Shown here: piece by piece, positions 1 to 12,189 of the stretch | Numbering within the stretch: the stretch's first letter is position 1 | Layout: every line of letters begins with the position of its first letter | Assembly: GCF_001540865.1 (NCBI RefSeq) | Contig: NC_033629.1 | Span: 13,164,373-13,228,372, forward strand | Reading direction: 5' to 3' | Length of the DNA: 64,000 nt | Source of the DNA: Ananas comosus | Lineage: Eukaryota; Streptophyta; Magnoliopsida; Poales; Bromeliaceae | The notes under the pieces: model-generated | Databases searched by the model: none | The model's input: the letters and a program-made list of their open reading frames with translations, nothing else | Told to the model about the DNA's origin: nothing | Position numbers and translations under genes: made by a program

Positions 1-577
1 AGACTTTTTGATCACTATCGAGATGAAGTCGAAAAATTATGAAATTTAGTTTCCAAATACTTTCAATAATGTAGATCAAGTCTAACGGAGCCGATAGTCG
101 ATTTGGAAGCCGTATTATTGAAAACAACTTGGTAGCACGAAAGCCTCCGTGCTATCGATAGTATCAGAACTGCAAATTCTCCGAATGTATAAGCATCATT
201 ACAATCAACGAACCTGATGAATATATCATTCAAATTTCAAAGTATATGTCTTGATCTTTATCAAACAATCAAAGAGATATATATAAAGTAAATTTTAAGA
301 TCATACATTTTTGTTCAGATCCATTTCGACTGCATTGCGGTGACGGTGAGAAGCGGTTACAAAGAGGAAACAAATAAAGTCTCATATCCTTCCCTTTCCA
401 ACGTACGCAATTTACGTACGTAACAGATACGTACGTACGTACACCATGCAACAAGATAAGTTATGACGTGGGAAGGGATCACACACACTCTTATTAGATC
501 ACTACTTGCGCTTTTGGATCTTATCCTCATTGAGGATATATCCGCAGCTTCGCCCCTCATCTGCGACGAAATGTATC

Positions 578-815
578 GAATTAAAATTAACTTTTTATAG
601 TATTGTCCCTTATGTAGATCGCATGTTGACCGCTTGTCAATTGGAAATTAATTTTTTATAGTAGTGTCCCTTATGTAGATCGCATGTTGACCGCTTGTCA
701 ATTGGTGTAAAACAATGTACTGCTGTACTCAAAAAACTTAATCGTAGCGAATTAAAATTAATTTTATAGTAGTGTAGTTTATGTAGATGGCATGTAGACT
801 TATTGTAAATTGGTG
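578..815. repeat. Degenerate tandem repeat, about 66-100 bp units, three copies
   Basis: Three successive copies share a core that reads roughly 'tagtagtgtcccttatgtag', then a 'gcatgttgacc' step and 'ttgtcaattgg'. They start near 578, 640 and 748. The third copy is more diverged. There is no coding potential. Confidence 0.7.
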
Positions 816-1272
816 TGATATAACTATTGTACTTTAAAAATTTAAACTACTAAAGAATGATATTTATATATTTTTATATTTAAAACTTCTCCTCATGTCG
901 GGACTGGAGATTTTTTTAGTCGGTCCATGACGTGGGCTTGAATTAAATGAGAGGAAATTAATACGTTAGGAGTCTAGCGTAATTTAAACTCAGAACCTCC
1001 TGCTCTGATAGCATATGAAACAACAGTTGAACTTTAAAAACTTAAGTTGTTAGAGAACGGTATTTAAATATTTTTTATATTTAACAATTTGGTTGTTAAT
1101 GAGCTGGGCCTGCAATATTTGGCTGCAAACTGGGCCAAATTCTGGGCCCACCTTTGGTTAAGGCCTGTAAATAGTTTTCGGGTGGAAAATAGATCTCAAT
1201 TATTTGAGACAAAATGCTTCTACGTGAAAAATAATTTTACGGGTTTCAACCAAAAAAACATTATTCTTTTTA

Positions 1273-1706
1273 GGGAAAACTTCAAAAAACCCTATTGTGG
1301 TTTTAATTTTTTTCACTTTAGTACCCTGTGGTTTAAAATGTATCAAGTTAGTACCTTGTGGTTTCTCACTTTATCACTTTAGTACTCTGTGGTTTAAAGT
1401 GTATCAAGTTAGTACCCTGTGGTTTTGCATTTTATCACTTTAGTACTCTGTGGTTTTGATTTTGTATCAAATTAGTACCCTGTGGTTTTTTAAACTATAG
1501 GGTACTAAAGTGATAAAGTGTGAAATCACAGGGTACTAAAGTGATAAAGTACAAAACCACAGGGTACTAATTTGATACACTTTAAACCACAGGATACTAA
1601 AGTGATAAAGTGAGAAACCACAGGGTACTAACTTGATACACTTTAAACCACAGGGTACTAAAATGAAAAAGTGTGAAACCACAGAGAGGGTTTTTGAAGT
1701 TTTCCC
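1273..1706. repeat. Foldback (inverted-repeat) element, copy 1
   Basis: The ends are near-perfect inverted repeats: gggaaaacttcaaaaaaccc at the left and its complement at the right. The whole interior is also a long imperfect hairpin made of a repeated motif, 'agtaccctgtggttt' on the left arm and 'aaaccacagggtactaa' on the right arm. The centre is near 1490. No protein is encoded. Two related elements lie at 50769-51121 and 61122-61475, so this is a dispersed non-autonomous family rather than a local accident. Confidence 0.85.
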
Positions 1707-1974
1707 TTCTTTTTATCAACATATCTGATAGCTTAAACTTATGAAGAAAAATAATAATAATAATTTTCTTTCCCTCTCATTTACTCTCCGGATATGTCTA
1801 GATAATTTATTTTCGGAAAGCTTTCGGACAAAACAAGCTTTTCTTTTTTCGCTGCAAAATTAAAATTTGTTTTTAGTAATTTTGCGAGCAACGTAAATAT
1901 CACTGGCCCTGCTTGTAGGGCATAACGAAACAGTAGAACATGATTGCGAATTTGCAATGCTACAATAGTTTGGA

Positions 1975-2135
1975 ATGACTGATCGTTCCTAGTGCAAGTG
2001 GTAAATGGCTTGATGGTTAGTATCCGAAATTTCAAGTTTGAATTCTAATTGATTTATTTTTAATTAAATTTATTTTTTAAAAAAATAAACGAAATAAATA
2101 ACATGCTGCATTCCTTCAAAAAAAAAAAAAGAAGA
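1975..2135 (+). mobile_element. tRNA-derived SINE-like element
   Basis: A pol III A-box-like string (tagtgcaagtgg, about 1990) is followed by 'cttgatggttagtatcc' and a weak B-box-like string (agtttgaattct, about 2032). An AT-rich body with 'aataaacgaaataaataaca' and an A-rich tail (about 2118-2150) follow. The same body and end, with a better B box, occur in reverse orientation at 62048-62235. This architecture is known for plant tRNA-derived SINEs. Family assignment is not attempted. Confidence 0.6.
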
Positions 2136-2903
2136 AAAAAAAAGAGAAAACAAAACAATGGCTTGGAACACTCCCATGAGTGGCAATTTATTTTAATGGG
2201 ATTTTACCCTTTCTCTTTTAGTGGCTCACATGTACATCTTCAACTTTAATTCAAAATTTACACACATTACATTATTTTTTTAGTTTTTAATTTTTTTTTA
2301 CCACACAAAAAGAAGAGACCTCTGTAAAATCCTTCCTTTTGTGTCGGCAAAGGCCCCACAATGCAGTAGTACTTAATATTATGTGTTGTGTTGGTAGGAG
2401 TAAAAAAAACAACATAGAAAAAAAAAAAAAAAAAAAGAATGAAAGGTGCCAAAAGAGAACAAATCTACACCTATGCATATGGGTTTGTCAGATACCTTTA
2501 CCCAAATTCAAAAAAAAAAAAAAAAAAAATATAACATAAAGCAACAAGAAAGAGTATTTAAAACTTTTAGATTTAAACTTTTTAGCTGATAAAGCTGTAG
2601 ATGTCATGAACTATATATTAATTCAATTTATTAAAATAAGCACTTGAGAGGATATCAATCTAAAAAATAAAAAAGGAAAGATTAAAGGGTGGTGAATTTG
2701 AAAATGGAATGTGATTGAGGGGTCTTCATGCATTATTAACCTTTAACAAACATTATTATTATTGTTAGTATTAGTATTATTATTATTAATTGAAGACAAG
2801 TACTAAGAGACACTACTTCTCATGACCCAAATTAAGCCACAAATGTGGTGAGAACCAATTGATTTGTTTTTTATTCAACAACTCCAATCATGCAAATCCC
2901 CAT

Positions 2904-2906
<3 letters not shown>

Positions 2907-2942
<36 letters not shown>
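2907..2942. repeat. (CT)n microsatellite
   Basis: An uninterrupted CT dinucleotide run. No gene was recognised between 2136 and 4000; that stretch is A/T-rich spacer with homopolymer tracts at 2420-2440 and 2510-2530. Confidence 0.9.
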
Positions 2943-2945
<3 letters not shown>

Positions 2946-4014
2946 AAATATTCCATGTACTGTTCATGCATTGGGACAGCAGGAACATGCTATCCCCACT
3001 TGCAACTGTCTGCAGCCTTCACTGTCTGTAAATTAGCAACCCTGGATTCCCCAACACTACTCTCTCTTCTCCCTATATGAATTGATTAGATTCAAAGGAT
3101 AAATTTTTTAAATATAATCACTCTTTATGATCTAAACTTAACTAACGTCGATGAATCTGATCTGCTCCTATATATTAAAAGTGAGTTCATTAGTATTCTT
3201 TCTTTCTTTATTTACCCACAATACAAACAATCGTGAAATTGAAATTCTAGCCATGAAAGAAACAAAAGTGACGTTAAAGAAAGGTAAGAAAAAAAGTGAC
3301 GAGAAAAACTTGGCTAGGATTCGAAAAAGCTAAATACCAAAACATCTTTTTCGTTTTTCTAAAATTGGTCGAACCGAACCGACTGAATGCGCATGCATAT
3401 CTAAATATGGTAATATTTCAGTGTAATTCCTCTACAGTGAATCTCTTTTTCTCTCTCTCTCTCTAGATCTTGCATGTTGCCATCACCACAGCTCAACCAC
3501 AACTAGTGGGCATCTTAAAATCATTCTAGCTGTCATCACATGCTTCATGGTTTGCCTTTTCAGATGCTCATTTCAGATCATTTTCCATATGATGACTTAT
3601 ATATGGCTACACCACCACACTAACTTGCTCGTTTGGTGTAGTAGTGCTCACACACAAACAAACAAACAACTACTATATGACCCAGATCTAACTTGTGTGA
3701 TAACTGATCCACAGCATATTTAAATCATCTCCATTTGGCAATTTACTCCCTACACTTTAATTTGATCCCTAACCATTAAAACAAAATAAATCAAACTTAA
3801 AAAAGTTATAAGCTGAAATAAGTGAATCATTTGAATGAAAGGTAATTAAAGTGACCACTTTGCAATTTTAGAACAGTACAGGGACTAACCATGCGTTTCA
3901 ACCACATAAAGAAGAGAATCACACACATTACATGAACTCACTCACTCTATACTTATTCCCTCTTAAAGAGGCCTCCTTTTAACTGCAGCACCTCAGTATA
4001 TACATAACACAGAT

Positions 4015-4026
<12 letters not shown>

Positions 4027-4045
<19 letters not shown>

Positions 4046-4048
4046 TAC
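4027..4048. repeat. (TA)n tract in the XTH 5' leader region
   Basis: A run of alternating TA lies 55-75 bp upstream of the XTH start codon. The TATA-like string 'agtatatacataac' at about 3995-4009 is a plausible core promoter for that gene. Confidence 0.6.
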
Positions 4049-4102
4049 ATAGGCCTCCTCCAAAACTGCTCCTCATATCACAAGCTAAGGAAGTAGAAGA
4101 AG

Positions 4103-5758
4103 ATGAGTCCATGGATGCTGCTGCTGCTGCTTCTAACAATGGCTTTTTGCACAAGTGCTTCTGCTGCTGCTTCGGCTTCGAACTCTTTCTCATTCAAGGA
4201 CAGCTTTGATATCATGGGAGCTGAGGACCATTTCAAGGCATCACCTGATGGGCAGGTGTGGTACCTCTATTTGGATCAGAAAACAGGTAATTAACAAGCA
4301 TGTACCACCACTCAAGTTTCGAATTCTACTAAATCGGAACATCGAAAACGTTACATTTGTTTAAACTTGAACAAAAAACTTAAACTTTTTTTGCTCCATC
4401 GGATTCTTCGAAGGCTGCGGGTTCCAGACGAAGCAGCGGTACCGGTTCGGGTGGTTCAGCATGAAGCTCAAGCTCGTCGGTGGCGACTCCGCAGGGGTCG
4501 TGACGGCGTATTACGTACGTAAGCCGTTTATACCGCATGTCGTATCGCAATGCGATATATTCAGAAGCGTTATCTGCATTTTAGTAGACTAATGCAAGTT
4601 AAGATTTTTATGTTTTTTTTTTTTGTTTTCAAGATGTGCTCGGATCTGGGGGCAGGGCCAGAGAGGGATGAGTTGGACTTTGAGTTCTTGGGGAACAGGA
4701 CAGGGGAGCCATACACAATTCAAACCAATGTGTACAAGAGTGGGGTGGGGGGGAGGGAGATGAGGCACATGCTCTGGTTTGATCCCACACTGGATTTCCA
4801 CACCTATTCCATCCTTTGGAACAACCATCACATTGTGTAAGTTTTTCTTTTCCAATTCAGTTTTTTCTCTTTTCTATGAACAATTGTAGAGGTAAGTTTA
4901 TAATGAACCTTTGTTGGAGATCTCAAAGCTACAAGTTGCATTTCATCAAATCATTTTTCTTGGTATTTAGATGCCATATGCAACTGGGCTAATCATAATA
5001 ATAGTGAGTAATTTACAAAAATAAAGCCCTGCAAAGATACCGGTTTGAGCTGATTCATTGAATTACTTCAACATCAATATGAATCCTGTTTCAACAGTGT
5101 GCCATTGACCCCACTATAGTAATTGATCGACAATGAAATAATTCCTTTCTGCAGTGTGGGGGTGTAATGAACACATTCTTTTATGGGCTGGTTTGGTGTA
5201 GTCTTTTACATTTTGTTTTTTTTTTTTTTATTTCTCATTTTTAGTACATTAAGTAGAGATAAGAATGGACCGACATAATGAAGAATATAAAGGATCTTTA
5301 GAATAGTAGAGCTGAGAAAATGTAGATTTTTTTTTTTTCAAACGCCTGATTACTACTTACAAACCAGGTTCTTTGTCGACCGGGTGCCGATCCGGGTGTA
5401 CAAGAACACGGACAAGCCAAACAACTTCTTCCCGAATCAGAAGCCAATGTACATGTTCTCGAGCATCTGGAACGCGGACGACTGGGCGACGCGGGGCGGG
5501 CTCGAGAAGACCGACTGGCGGAACGAGCCCTTCGTCTCATCCTACAAAGACTTCCAGGCCAACGGGTGCCAGTGGAAGGACCCGTTTCCGGCCTGTGTCT
5601 CCACCACCACCGACAACTGGTGGGACCAGTACGGCGCGTGGGTGCTTGACGATAACCAGCGGGAGGACTTCAGCTGGGTCGGGCGGAACCTCGTCATCTA
5701 CGACTACTGCAAGGACTACAAGAGGTACCCGACGTTGCCGCCGGAGTGCAGTCTTTAG
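4103..5758 (+). CDS. XTH: Xyloglucan endotransglucosylase/hydrolase (GH16)
   Basis: A secreted cell-wall enzyme that cuts and rejoins xyloglucan chains during wall loosening. Exons are 4103-4286, 4414-4514, 4634-4836 and 5368-5758. All phases agree and give 292 residues, the usual XTH length. Residues 1 to about 24 form a hydrophobic signal peptide. The GH16 active site reads DELDFEFLG at 107-115; E108 is the expected nucleophile and E112 the acid/base. It is followed at once by the N-glycosylation site NRT (116-118) that is typical of XTHs. The C-terminal XET_C part (about 225-292) has the conserved cysteines, as in GCQW, YDYC and the PPEC end. The active site has L where many members have I, which matches the XTH6/7/8-type subgroup from memory. 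The final exon is very GC-rich. An XTH fold with mainly hydrolytic activity is possible but less likely without the loop of that clade. Confidence 0.95.
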
Positions 5759-5807
5759 AAGGAGAGGTAAACAGAGAACTATTTCACAGAAAGAGTGGTA
5801 GGCATTG

Positions 5808-5856
<49 letters not shown>
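5808..5856. repeat. Compound (TA)n(GA)n microsatellite in the XTH 3'UTR
   Basis: About 19 bp of TA followed by about 30 bp of GA, starting 50 bp after the XTH stop codon. It probably lies in the transcribed 3'UTR. Confidence 0.85.
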
Positions 5857-5857
<1 letters not shown>

Positions 5858-6570
5858 GGCATTGGCACATTGAATGAGGGGTTATCATTCATTCATTGGT
5901 TTAATGTACTTAATGTTATTACTACTGCAAAAATTTTGGTGGAGATTACTTCTCTCCTGTTTACTCTCATTGGAGTAAAACTTGCGCATTGAGATCTTAA
6001 CTGGGGCATCTCAAAATGGTAGATCAAAGAGATCATTTGCGCATCACATGATGATGCTTAAAAACTCAGAAGCAATAGTTTCACAGCAACAAGAAACAAT
6101 AAGAAGAGTTTGATGATCCACGAGCAAAGTGGACAAGCCACATTCCAGCTCCAAAAGATCTGCAGTTACATATAGGATTACATTCTTTGTGGCACCTGTC
6201 TATTTAACAACTCATCATTTTTCCTCCCAATTTTTTGAATCTTTCGGAGAACAATCTCTCAATCCAAATGATTTCAATCTAAACATCGCGATACGCCAAA
6301 AATATAACATCACCTACAACCAGAAAAGGCGCACAGCAATAGCAACTAAGAACAAACTTGTCGAGACAATAATAGCAAACATAGTGTATACAACTCATAT
6401 TAAGAGTCTTATTATAGCACCGCTTCTTAAACTTGGAACAAGCCATCTAGTAGGAAGTACAGTTTTGCATAAAATTAAAACCATGCACGCGTAGTGATCG
6501 TAAGCTTAGTAGTTGTAGTTGAACTTAACACTTCCGGCCCCTGCAATTTTGTAGTCAGCAGCAGCTCCGC

Positions 6571-7761
6571 TCAGAAACCATGAATTTTGATGTGGTCCTT
6601 CTTCACGATGCCAGCCTATCATTTGTGAACGGCCAAGAAAAGCAATTAATGGAATTTTAAATCATATGATACATGGATGAACAAAATTACGGCTACATTT
6701 TTACTTGGACCGCCAATAACATCATATACGACCACCAGTAACATAATATACTCACCAAATTTCTGACGAGTTACCTCATAGCTAAACGGATTAAGGCCAC
6801 AATTATATACCATTTTGCGAAATCAGACACATGAATGAAGTGTTTGTGAAGTATTCAGCTCACATAAAGTACCATAGGTTAGTAATATCAAATAAGGCTA
6901 TCATATTGGCGTACATATTCATCACTCATGAAAAACCCAAGCCGCATATTAACTAATGCTAAAAACCTTCGATCTGAAGATACTTCCATGAAAAACATGG
7001 AACATTATAGAAAATGTACCTGAACAAGGAAATTGGAAACATTCTTCCGCTGGTCACCTTGAAGCTGAATGACCTGCAAAGAGCGACAATTTCAATGCGT
7101 AAGTCGTCGATAATCAACACAACAGCCATGCTAATATTAATATTTCCAAAACATTTGGAGATCAACAATCGCAACAGATATGATGTAATACCTGTCCAAG
7201 CTCAGGGTCCTGGACAACAGTACCATTGCAGCAGAACTCCTTCTTGAGGTCCTTCAGTATCTTGTTGTAGCTGAACTCCTTCTTGAGGCCCTGCACAGTG
7301 GTCAGGCTCTTGCGTCCGTTCCGCTGCTGTATGCGGATGTGGACGTACTCCTTAACGCCCGCTCCCGCCCCAGAGTCCTCAGCATTTGCCTCTGCAAACG
7401 GATCTGTACACCAGCAGCAAGGTTGAATGGAAAAGAAAAAGAGTTAGTTCGGAATTTTATTCGCTAAACAACAGAATTCCAAGCAACAACAATCCATCCC
7501 TTAAGTTTAAACACAATATCAGTTTCATCTTTACAGTCCTAAATTTAACATTGATTTCACTTTTGTCTACAGCATTTAACAATTTAGGCAAATTGAAATC
7601 ATGGTCAAACTTCAAGATTTAATATTTAGTTAAAAATTTGACACTATTATTATTTATGAAGCAGGGCAGTGCATGGATTGTCTTCTAATATTGTCGCAAT
7701 ACAGGGATAACTATTTATGCATACCGAAGGTAGTTGGGATCTGGATGTCGAGATCAGACAT
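6571..7761 (-). CDS. SUI1: Translation initiation factor eIF1 (SUI1)
   Basis: A 40S-bound factor that monitors start-codon selection in the pre-initiation complex. On the minus strand the coding exons are 7761-7725, 7403-7192, 7073-7020 and 6615-6571. They join in phase to 115 residues, the normal plant eIF1 length. The protein starts MSDLDIQIPTTFDPF. The SUI1 domain runs from about residue 28 to the end: EYVHIRIQQRNGRKSLT, then the GLKKEF repeat, FCCNGTV, the VIQLQGDQRKNVSNFL helix, and the end KKDHIKIHGF. The start is fixed by the family N-terminus, 12 codons before the first coding intron. The leader is interrupted by a 1.4-kb intron listed separately. Nothing suggests truncation. Confidence 0.97.
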
Positions 7762-7834
7762 GAACACTTGGCTCTTAAGAATCCGAGAGATCTACGGACA
7801 GAGCTTTGCTCGCTTGTACAAACTTGTGCGTACG

Positions 7835-9224
7835 CTGAAACCAGACAAACAAGATGAGAAGAAAATATTCCATACAAAGCAACACTGTTATGACACTGTC
7901 ACAAGTACCTAAAAAAGAATCGTTAAAAGAAGATTGCTTATGACATTAAGATGTCAAAAAGTGAGACAAAAAACTATGATCTAACAAAATGGTGAACGCT
8001 GAAAAAAAAATCATCAATAAATTTAATACCTTCTCAAATGGTTAAATTAAAATACTGGGTAAAACAAATATATAAATTGTATGATACTAGAATATCAACA
8101 CTACTAGTCCTTGCTGCAAGTATTTCAACTTTTGCAGCAGCCAAACAATATTAAACATTACCAACAAAATAATTTGAATGATAAAACAAGATTCACAAAA
8201 TTGAGAACTAAAACAAGATAAACATCTTCACTCTCACAAAAGATACAAGCATCTTCAACCATAATTATGAGAAATTACCTACCACACCAAATTAGTAACT
8301 TAGACCCTAATTTTGAAAAAGGGAAAATTATGACTAGGCAAAAATAGAATACTTCTGCGGCCTTAACCCACTTTCTCAATTGAGTACCAGCAGTCCTCCA
8401 CCAATAGACAAAGATCTAGACAAAGATCTAATCATGAGAACATTTAAGTACTAGATTAGTAACCGTGTTTCACAGGATCCTATTAGACACCCATCTTTTT
8501 TCACAACATCTAAGGCACCTTCTTTCATATCGATCACTACAGAATTTCAAATTGAGTAACAAGTGAAAAAATAAAAACAATCCCCCCCAAAACATGAAAC
8601 CACATGATCTAAACGAGGTTATTGAGCCTTTCAAACCTAAAAGATTCATAGAAACTATTTAGGCCAAGTAGCGATAATACGAGGGATCAAGTTTTTTACA
8701 AATAACCCTACAAACATCTACATATAAATACCCTTTCTTTTAACTCGACGAATAAACCCCTGATCTATACAAAAATCAAAACAATCTCACAGCAATCTCA
8801 GGAAATCATAATAATTTATAACAAATAACATATTCTCTCTCCCTACAAAACGAATCCAGCTACGAGCTCATCCTCCTCGTAAGAAAAAAGATACATCTTT
8901 TACCCAAATCAGCAAGATTGAACGATCTAATAACCAAAATAATACAGAAAAGAAAAAATTGAAAAAAAAAAACTACTCAGCAAGCAAGATCCCCAGCAAA
9001 CATGTCTCATACGAAAACCCAAATAAAAAGATCCAGTTTTCCCCATATCACAGCGACAAACATATTAATCAAAACCTATAATTCACCCCCAAATAAAAAC
9101 CAAAAATCACCAGATCCCGAAGTTTCAACACCAACGAAACAGATCAACCAACCAATCAACATCAGGAAAACATAAATCAAGAACAAACCCTAATCAAAGC
9201 AACGAAAAGGAAGCGCGTTCGTAC
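7835..9224 (-). other. Long 5'UTR intron of the eIF1/SUI1 gene
   Basis: On the minus strand a donor reading CAG/GTACGA (boundary 9225/9224) and a pyrimidine-rich acceptor ending in TTTCAG (boundary 7835/7834) enclose 1.39 kb of AT-rich DNA without ORFs. The short leader exons would be about 9300-9225 and 7834-7762. A long leader intron is common in highly expressed plant housekeeping genes. That it enhances expression here is inference. Confidence 0.75.
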
Positions 9225-9333
9225 CTGATCGGGGGGATTAGGGCAAGAGAACGCGACGAAGAGGAAGCGAAAAAAGGCAAGAGCTTTTATTATCCACTCC
9301 TTGTAGAACACTCTCGTCCTCTCCCTTCACCTT

Positions 9334-9343
9334 CTATATATAG
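9334..9343 (-). promoter_or_regulatory. TATA box of the eIF1/SUI1 gene
   Basis: CTATATATAG on the minus strand, followed about 30 bp downstream by the CT-rich leader that joins the donor at 9224. It is the only TATA-like string at the right distance. Confidence 0.65.
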
Positions 9344-11439
9344 CGAGAGATTAGAGGTCGGGGTGGTGGGAATAAGATATACCCGCGAATAAGGAGTTAT
9401 CCGGGGACGGATAACGCAGGGGTGGTGCTATGATGTACGGTTAGGATTAAACGAGGAAGCGGAATAGGATTATGAGATTGAGAATATGCGGTATAGTGTA
9501 CCGCGGCGACCTTTTTCTCCTGGAATAATCGGTTCGGATGGTGTCGGTTGGTTGGACGGTCGAGATCGACTGCGACGTGCATCGAGATTCGCGACGTTAC
9601 AGGTCGGTTCACGATGGAGAATTTGTTCCGTGGACCTCGGTATATAGACCGGGATCTCTGAAAACTCAATTGTGGGGACCTTTTAAGGTGCACGGTCCAT
9701 TTAAAAAAAAATTAAAGAGTTTTTTCCTTAAAAAAAAATACTTTTTAAAACTGTTGATTTTACGAGGACTTCAATAATAAAATTTTAAAATGTGTGATTT
9801 GTCACACATAAATTTGTTGTAAGATATATACATATCATATCAAATGCTTCATATTTTTTTATCACTAGTGATAGATTTTAATAGTAGATACTTTAAAAAA
9901 GAGAAAACGTTAGAATTATTATTATAGAGAGAAGCATAACTAAGATTTTGAATTTAAAAATTAGAATTTCAAAAAATAGAATGGCAAATTTGGTGCTAAA
10001 AGAAATTCTTTTTTCAAAGGTATTTTAATGTTATAATTCATAAATAACCGTTTTATTTCAATTAGTACGCCATTAAATAACAAAACTATTCCGAGTAGTA
10101 CTCCATTAATATTGGAGCACTCGGTGTATAGACCGTGGTCCATGCTCGCACGCGGGAACAGAATCTGGTGGGGCCCCACGCTTTTGCGTGGGCATAACGC
10201 GGAGAAGCGGTGCATCTGGATCGCACACCGTGCACGTTTAAATCTTTGTTTTTTAAAATTAAAATTTTTATTATTATTTTTAATATTTCTTTTTTTTTTT
10301 TTTTTCGGTTTAGTGCGGGAATTAGATGTCTTATATATTCCCCTGCACTGCTGTCGACTGTAATGCACAAATGTTTATTAGAGATGGAACCGGGTCCGGG
10401 TAACATCTGTGTCGAAGCCCAAAACCCGATACAGTGAGAGCCTTGGACCAGGCTTAAACATTTAGGCCCAAATAGTTTGGGCCTGATTGGACTTATAGTA
10501 CCCAGGTCAGCAATGACCAGTTTCAAATATAAAATCACACGAAGGTACGAATCCCTGACCTCAACGTTGATACTTAGATGTGTCAAACCATCAAACTACT
10601 AGTATTTTGATTTTCCTAGAATATGTTAGTTTCTGCCATTGTGCGACGTGTTTCACGCGATTTATACATCACTCTGTTTGGTTGTTGCAGTTGCGTGTGT
10701 GATTCCACATTGTTAACGTTACCACAAAAAAGAGTGGTTCTCGTAGAGACGTAGACTAGTGGCTATGTATGGAATCACAAAAGGACATGCATGCAATTTT
10801 GAATTTCTTAAGGACTTAAAACAAATAATAAATTGGTTATTACACAGTACACACTTTTTTTTGGTCCTTTACTCGCCAAAAAAGGAAAATCAACAGTACC
10901 AAATCTAGTGCATTCATTTTACTTTCAAATTTGACCAGTTATAAAAGGAGAAGCAAATCTCCACATACTCTTTTCATTGGACCATTTTTTCTTACTGATT
11001 AATTCAGTGGGCACTTGCCTTCTAATTCGTGCCACGTGTTAGTTCCTCTCTTGTTTTGCATTACCCAGTATACAAATTGACCAAATTGCCCACTACAAAA
11101 TCTAAAATTTACACATTTTTTGTTAATCTTATATAAAAGTGTGAAATTTCGTGCGTAATTGAAAGCACCTAAATCCATTTCTCCTTTCATAAATTGTACT
11201 AACTCATTATCCTACAGCTTAGAATATGCTACAATAGGAGGTAACCATATTTTTATTTTGGTGATCTGGCCTTTCTATTTTCGGTATTTTTCTAATACCG
11301 ATCCGATAGCATATGTTCGAATTATTATATGAAATATTGTCGCACTATATTTGCATGTAAATAGAAATAGATAGTTCTATACGGGAATTTATGTAATTAA
11401 AAAAAGCTTAATTAGTCAATATATAAATTCAAAAGTTTG

Positions 11440-11469
<30 letters not shown>
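9344..11469. other. Intergenic region without recognised gene
   Basis: Mixed spacer. Two short GC-rich islands (9520-9690 and 10110-10240) share 'tatagaccg' and 'gtgcacgg' strings and may be remnants of one repeat. Reading minus from about 10610 to 10530 there is a stretch resembling a plant SINE 5' part (a 'gatggttt' motif and a B-box-like 'ggattcgtacc'). The open frames here lack codon structure and recognisable domains. A GA tract at 11439-11469 immediately precedes the next gene. Confidence 0.5.
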
Positions 11470-11470
<1 letters not shown>

Positions 11471-11772
11471 TGAGGGTGGGAGTGGAGATACTCACAGGGA
11501 GATTCTTCAATGTAGAAGTGGAAGAAGAAGCCACTGTAGAAGTGCTTAAGAAGGAGATTGCAAGCAAGGAGGAGACACTGCATGAGAACAGGTTGATCCT
11601 GATGCTGAGTAATGGCCGTCTGATGAGGGATGATCGGCGTACCCTCGCGATGTACGGCGTGACGGAGGGGTCCATCATCTACCTCTTCTTCACATCACTT
11701 GGTAGCAGTCACTACCCTAGTTGGTTCACTTACTTTGAGGACTTTGTGACATTCTATGTGAGAGAGTGTTGA
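11470..11772 (+). CDS. Small ubiquitin-like domain protein
   Basis: A single-exon ORF of 100 residues. Residues 1 to about 76 align by eye with the ubiquitin beta-grasp pattern: MRVGVEILTGRFFNVEVEEE (beta1-beta2), ATVEVLKKEIASKE (helix 1, as in ubiquitin TIENVKAKI), ENRLILMLSNGRLMRDDRRT (as in QQRLIFAGKQLEDGRT), and LAMYGVTEGSIIYLFF (as in LSDYNIQKESTLHLVL). There is no C-terminal Gly-Gly; the chain continues with an aromatic-rich tail ending FYVREC. It therefore cannot be conjugated like ubiquitin and would act, if at all, as a binding module. The GA-rich leader directly before the ATG and the absence of introns fit small plant UBL genes. The binding partner is unknown. Confidence 0.75.
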
Positions 11773-12189
11773 TATTTTGCATGCCATGCATTTCTCTCAT
11801 CTTTCATCATACAAATGTTTAAGAGTGTCATGCCACCAATGCTTCAGAGGTCAAAAGAGAAAACCAGTGTTTGGTTTTGGTACTAACATTGTTAATGAAT
11901 TCTACAATGATATGCTTGGTAAAAATATGGATATGGATCCTTATAACTAGTTGCGAGATATGCATCAAAAAGATGGAGAGAAGCTCCACAGCTGAAGCAT
12001 TTGTCTGATGCTTCCCTATTGCTACTGTTCAAGCATGCCGATTAACAAGAGATTACGGAATATATTTACATAATTAGAACTATAAAACCATCTCAGTTTA
12101 CCATGAAAGATAATCATTTTAATCTTCGATTCGCAGCAGTGTAAGTAACATTGAATGAAAAACACTACTCACATTCACAAACCACATGG

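Noticed and set aside
5373..5801. 142-codon plus-strand frame rich in Arg/Ser/Thr over XTH exon 4
   Set aside because: It is a shifted frame of the GC-rich XTH exon; the true frame gives conserved XTH sequence.
6129..6494. 121-codon plus-strand frame downstream of XTH
   Set aside because: AT-rich composition, no domain, and it lies in the 3' region of the minus-strand eIF1 gene.
10086..10586. 166-codon minus-strand frame
   Set aside because: Contains a poly-Lys run from an A/T homopolymer and no recognisable domain; overlaps SINE-like and repeat DNA.
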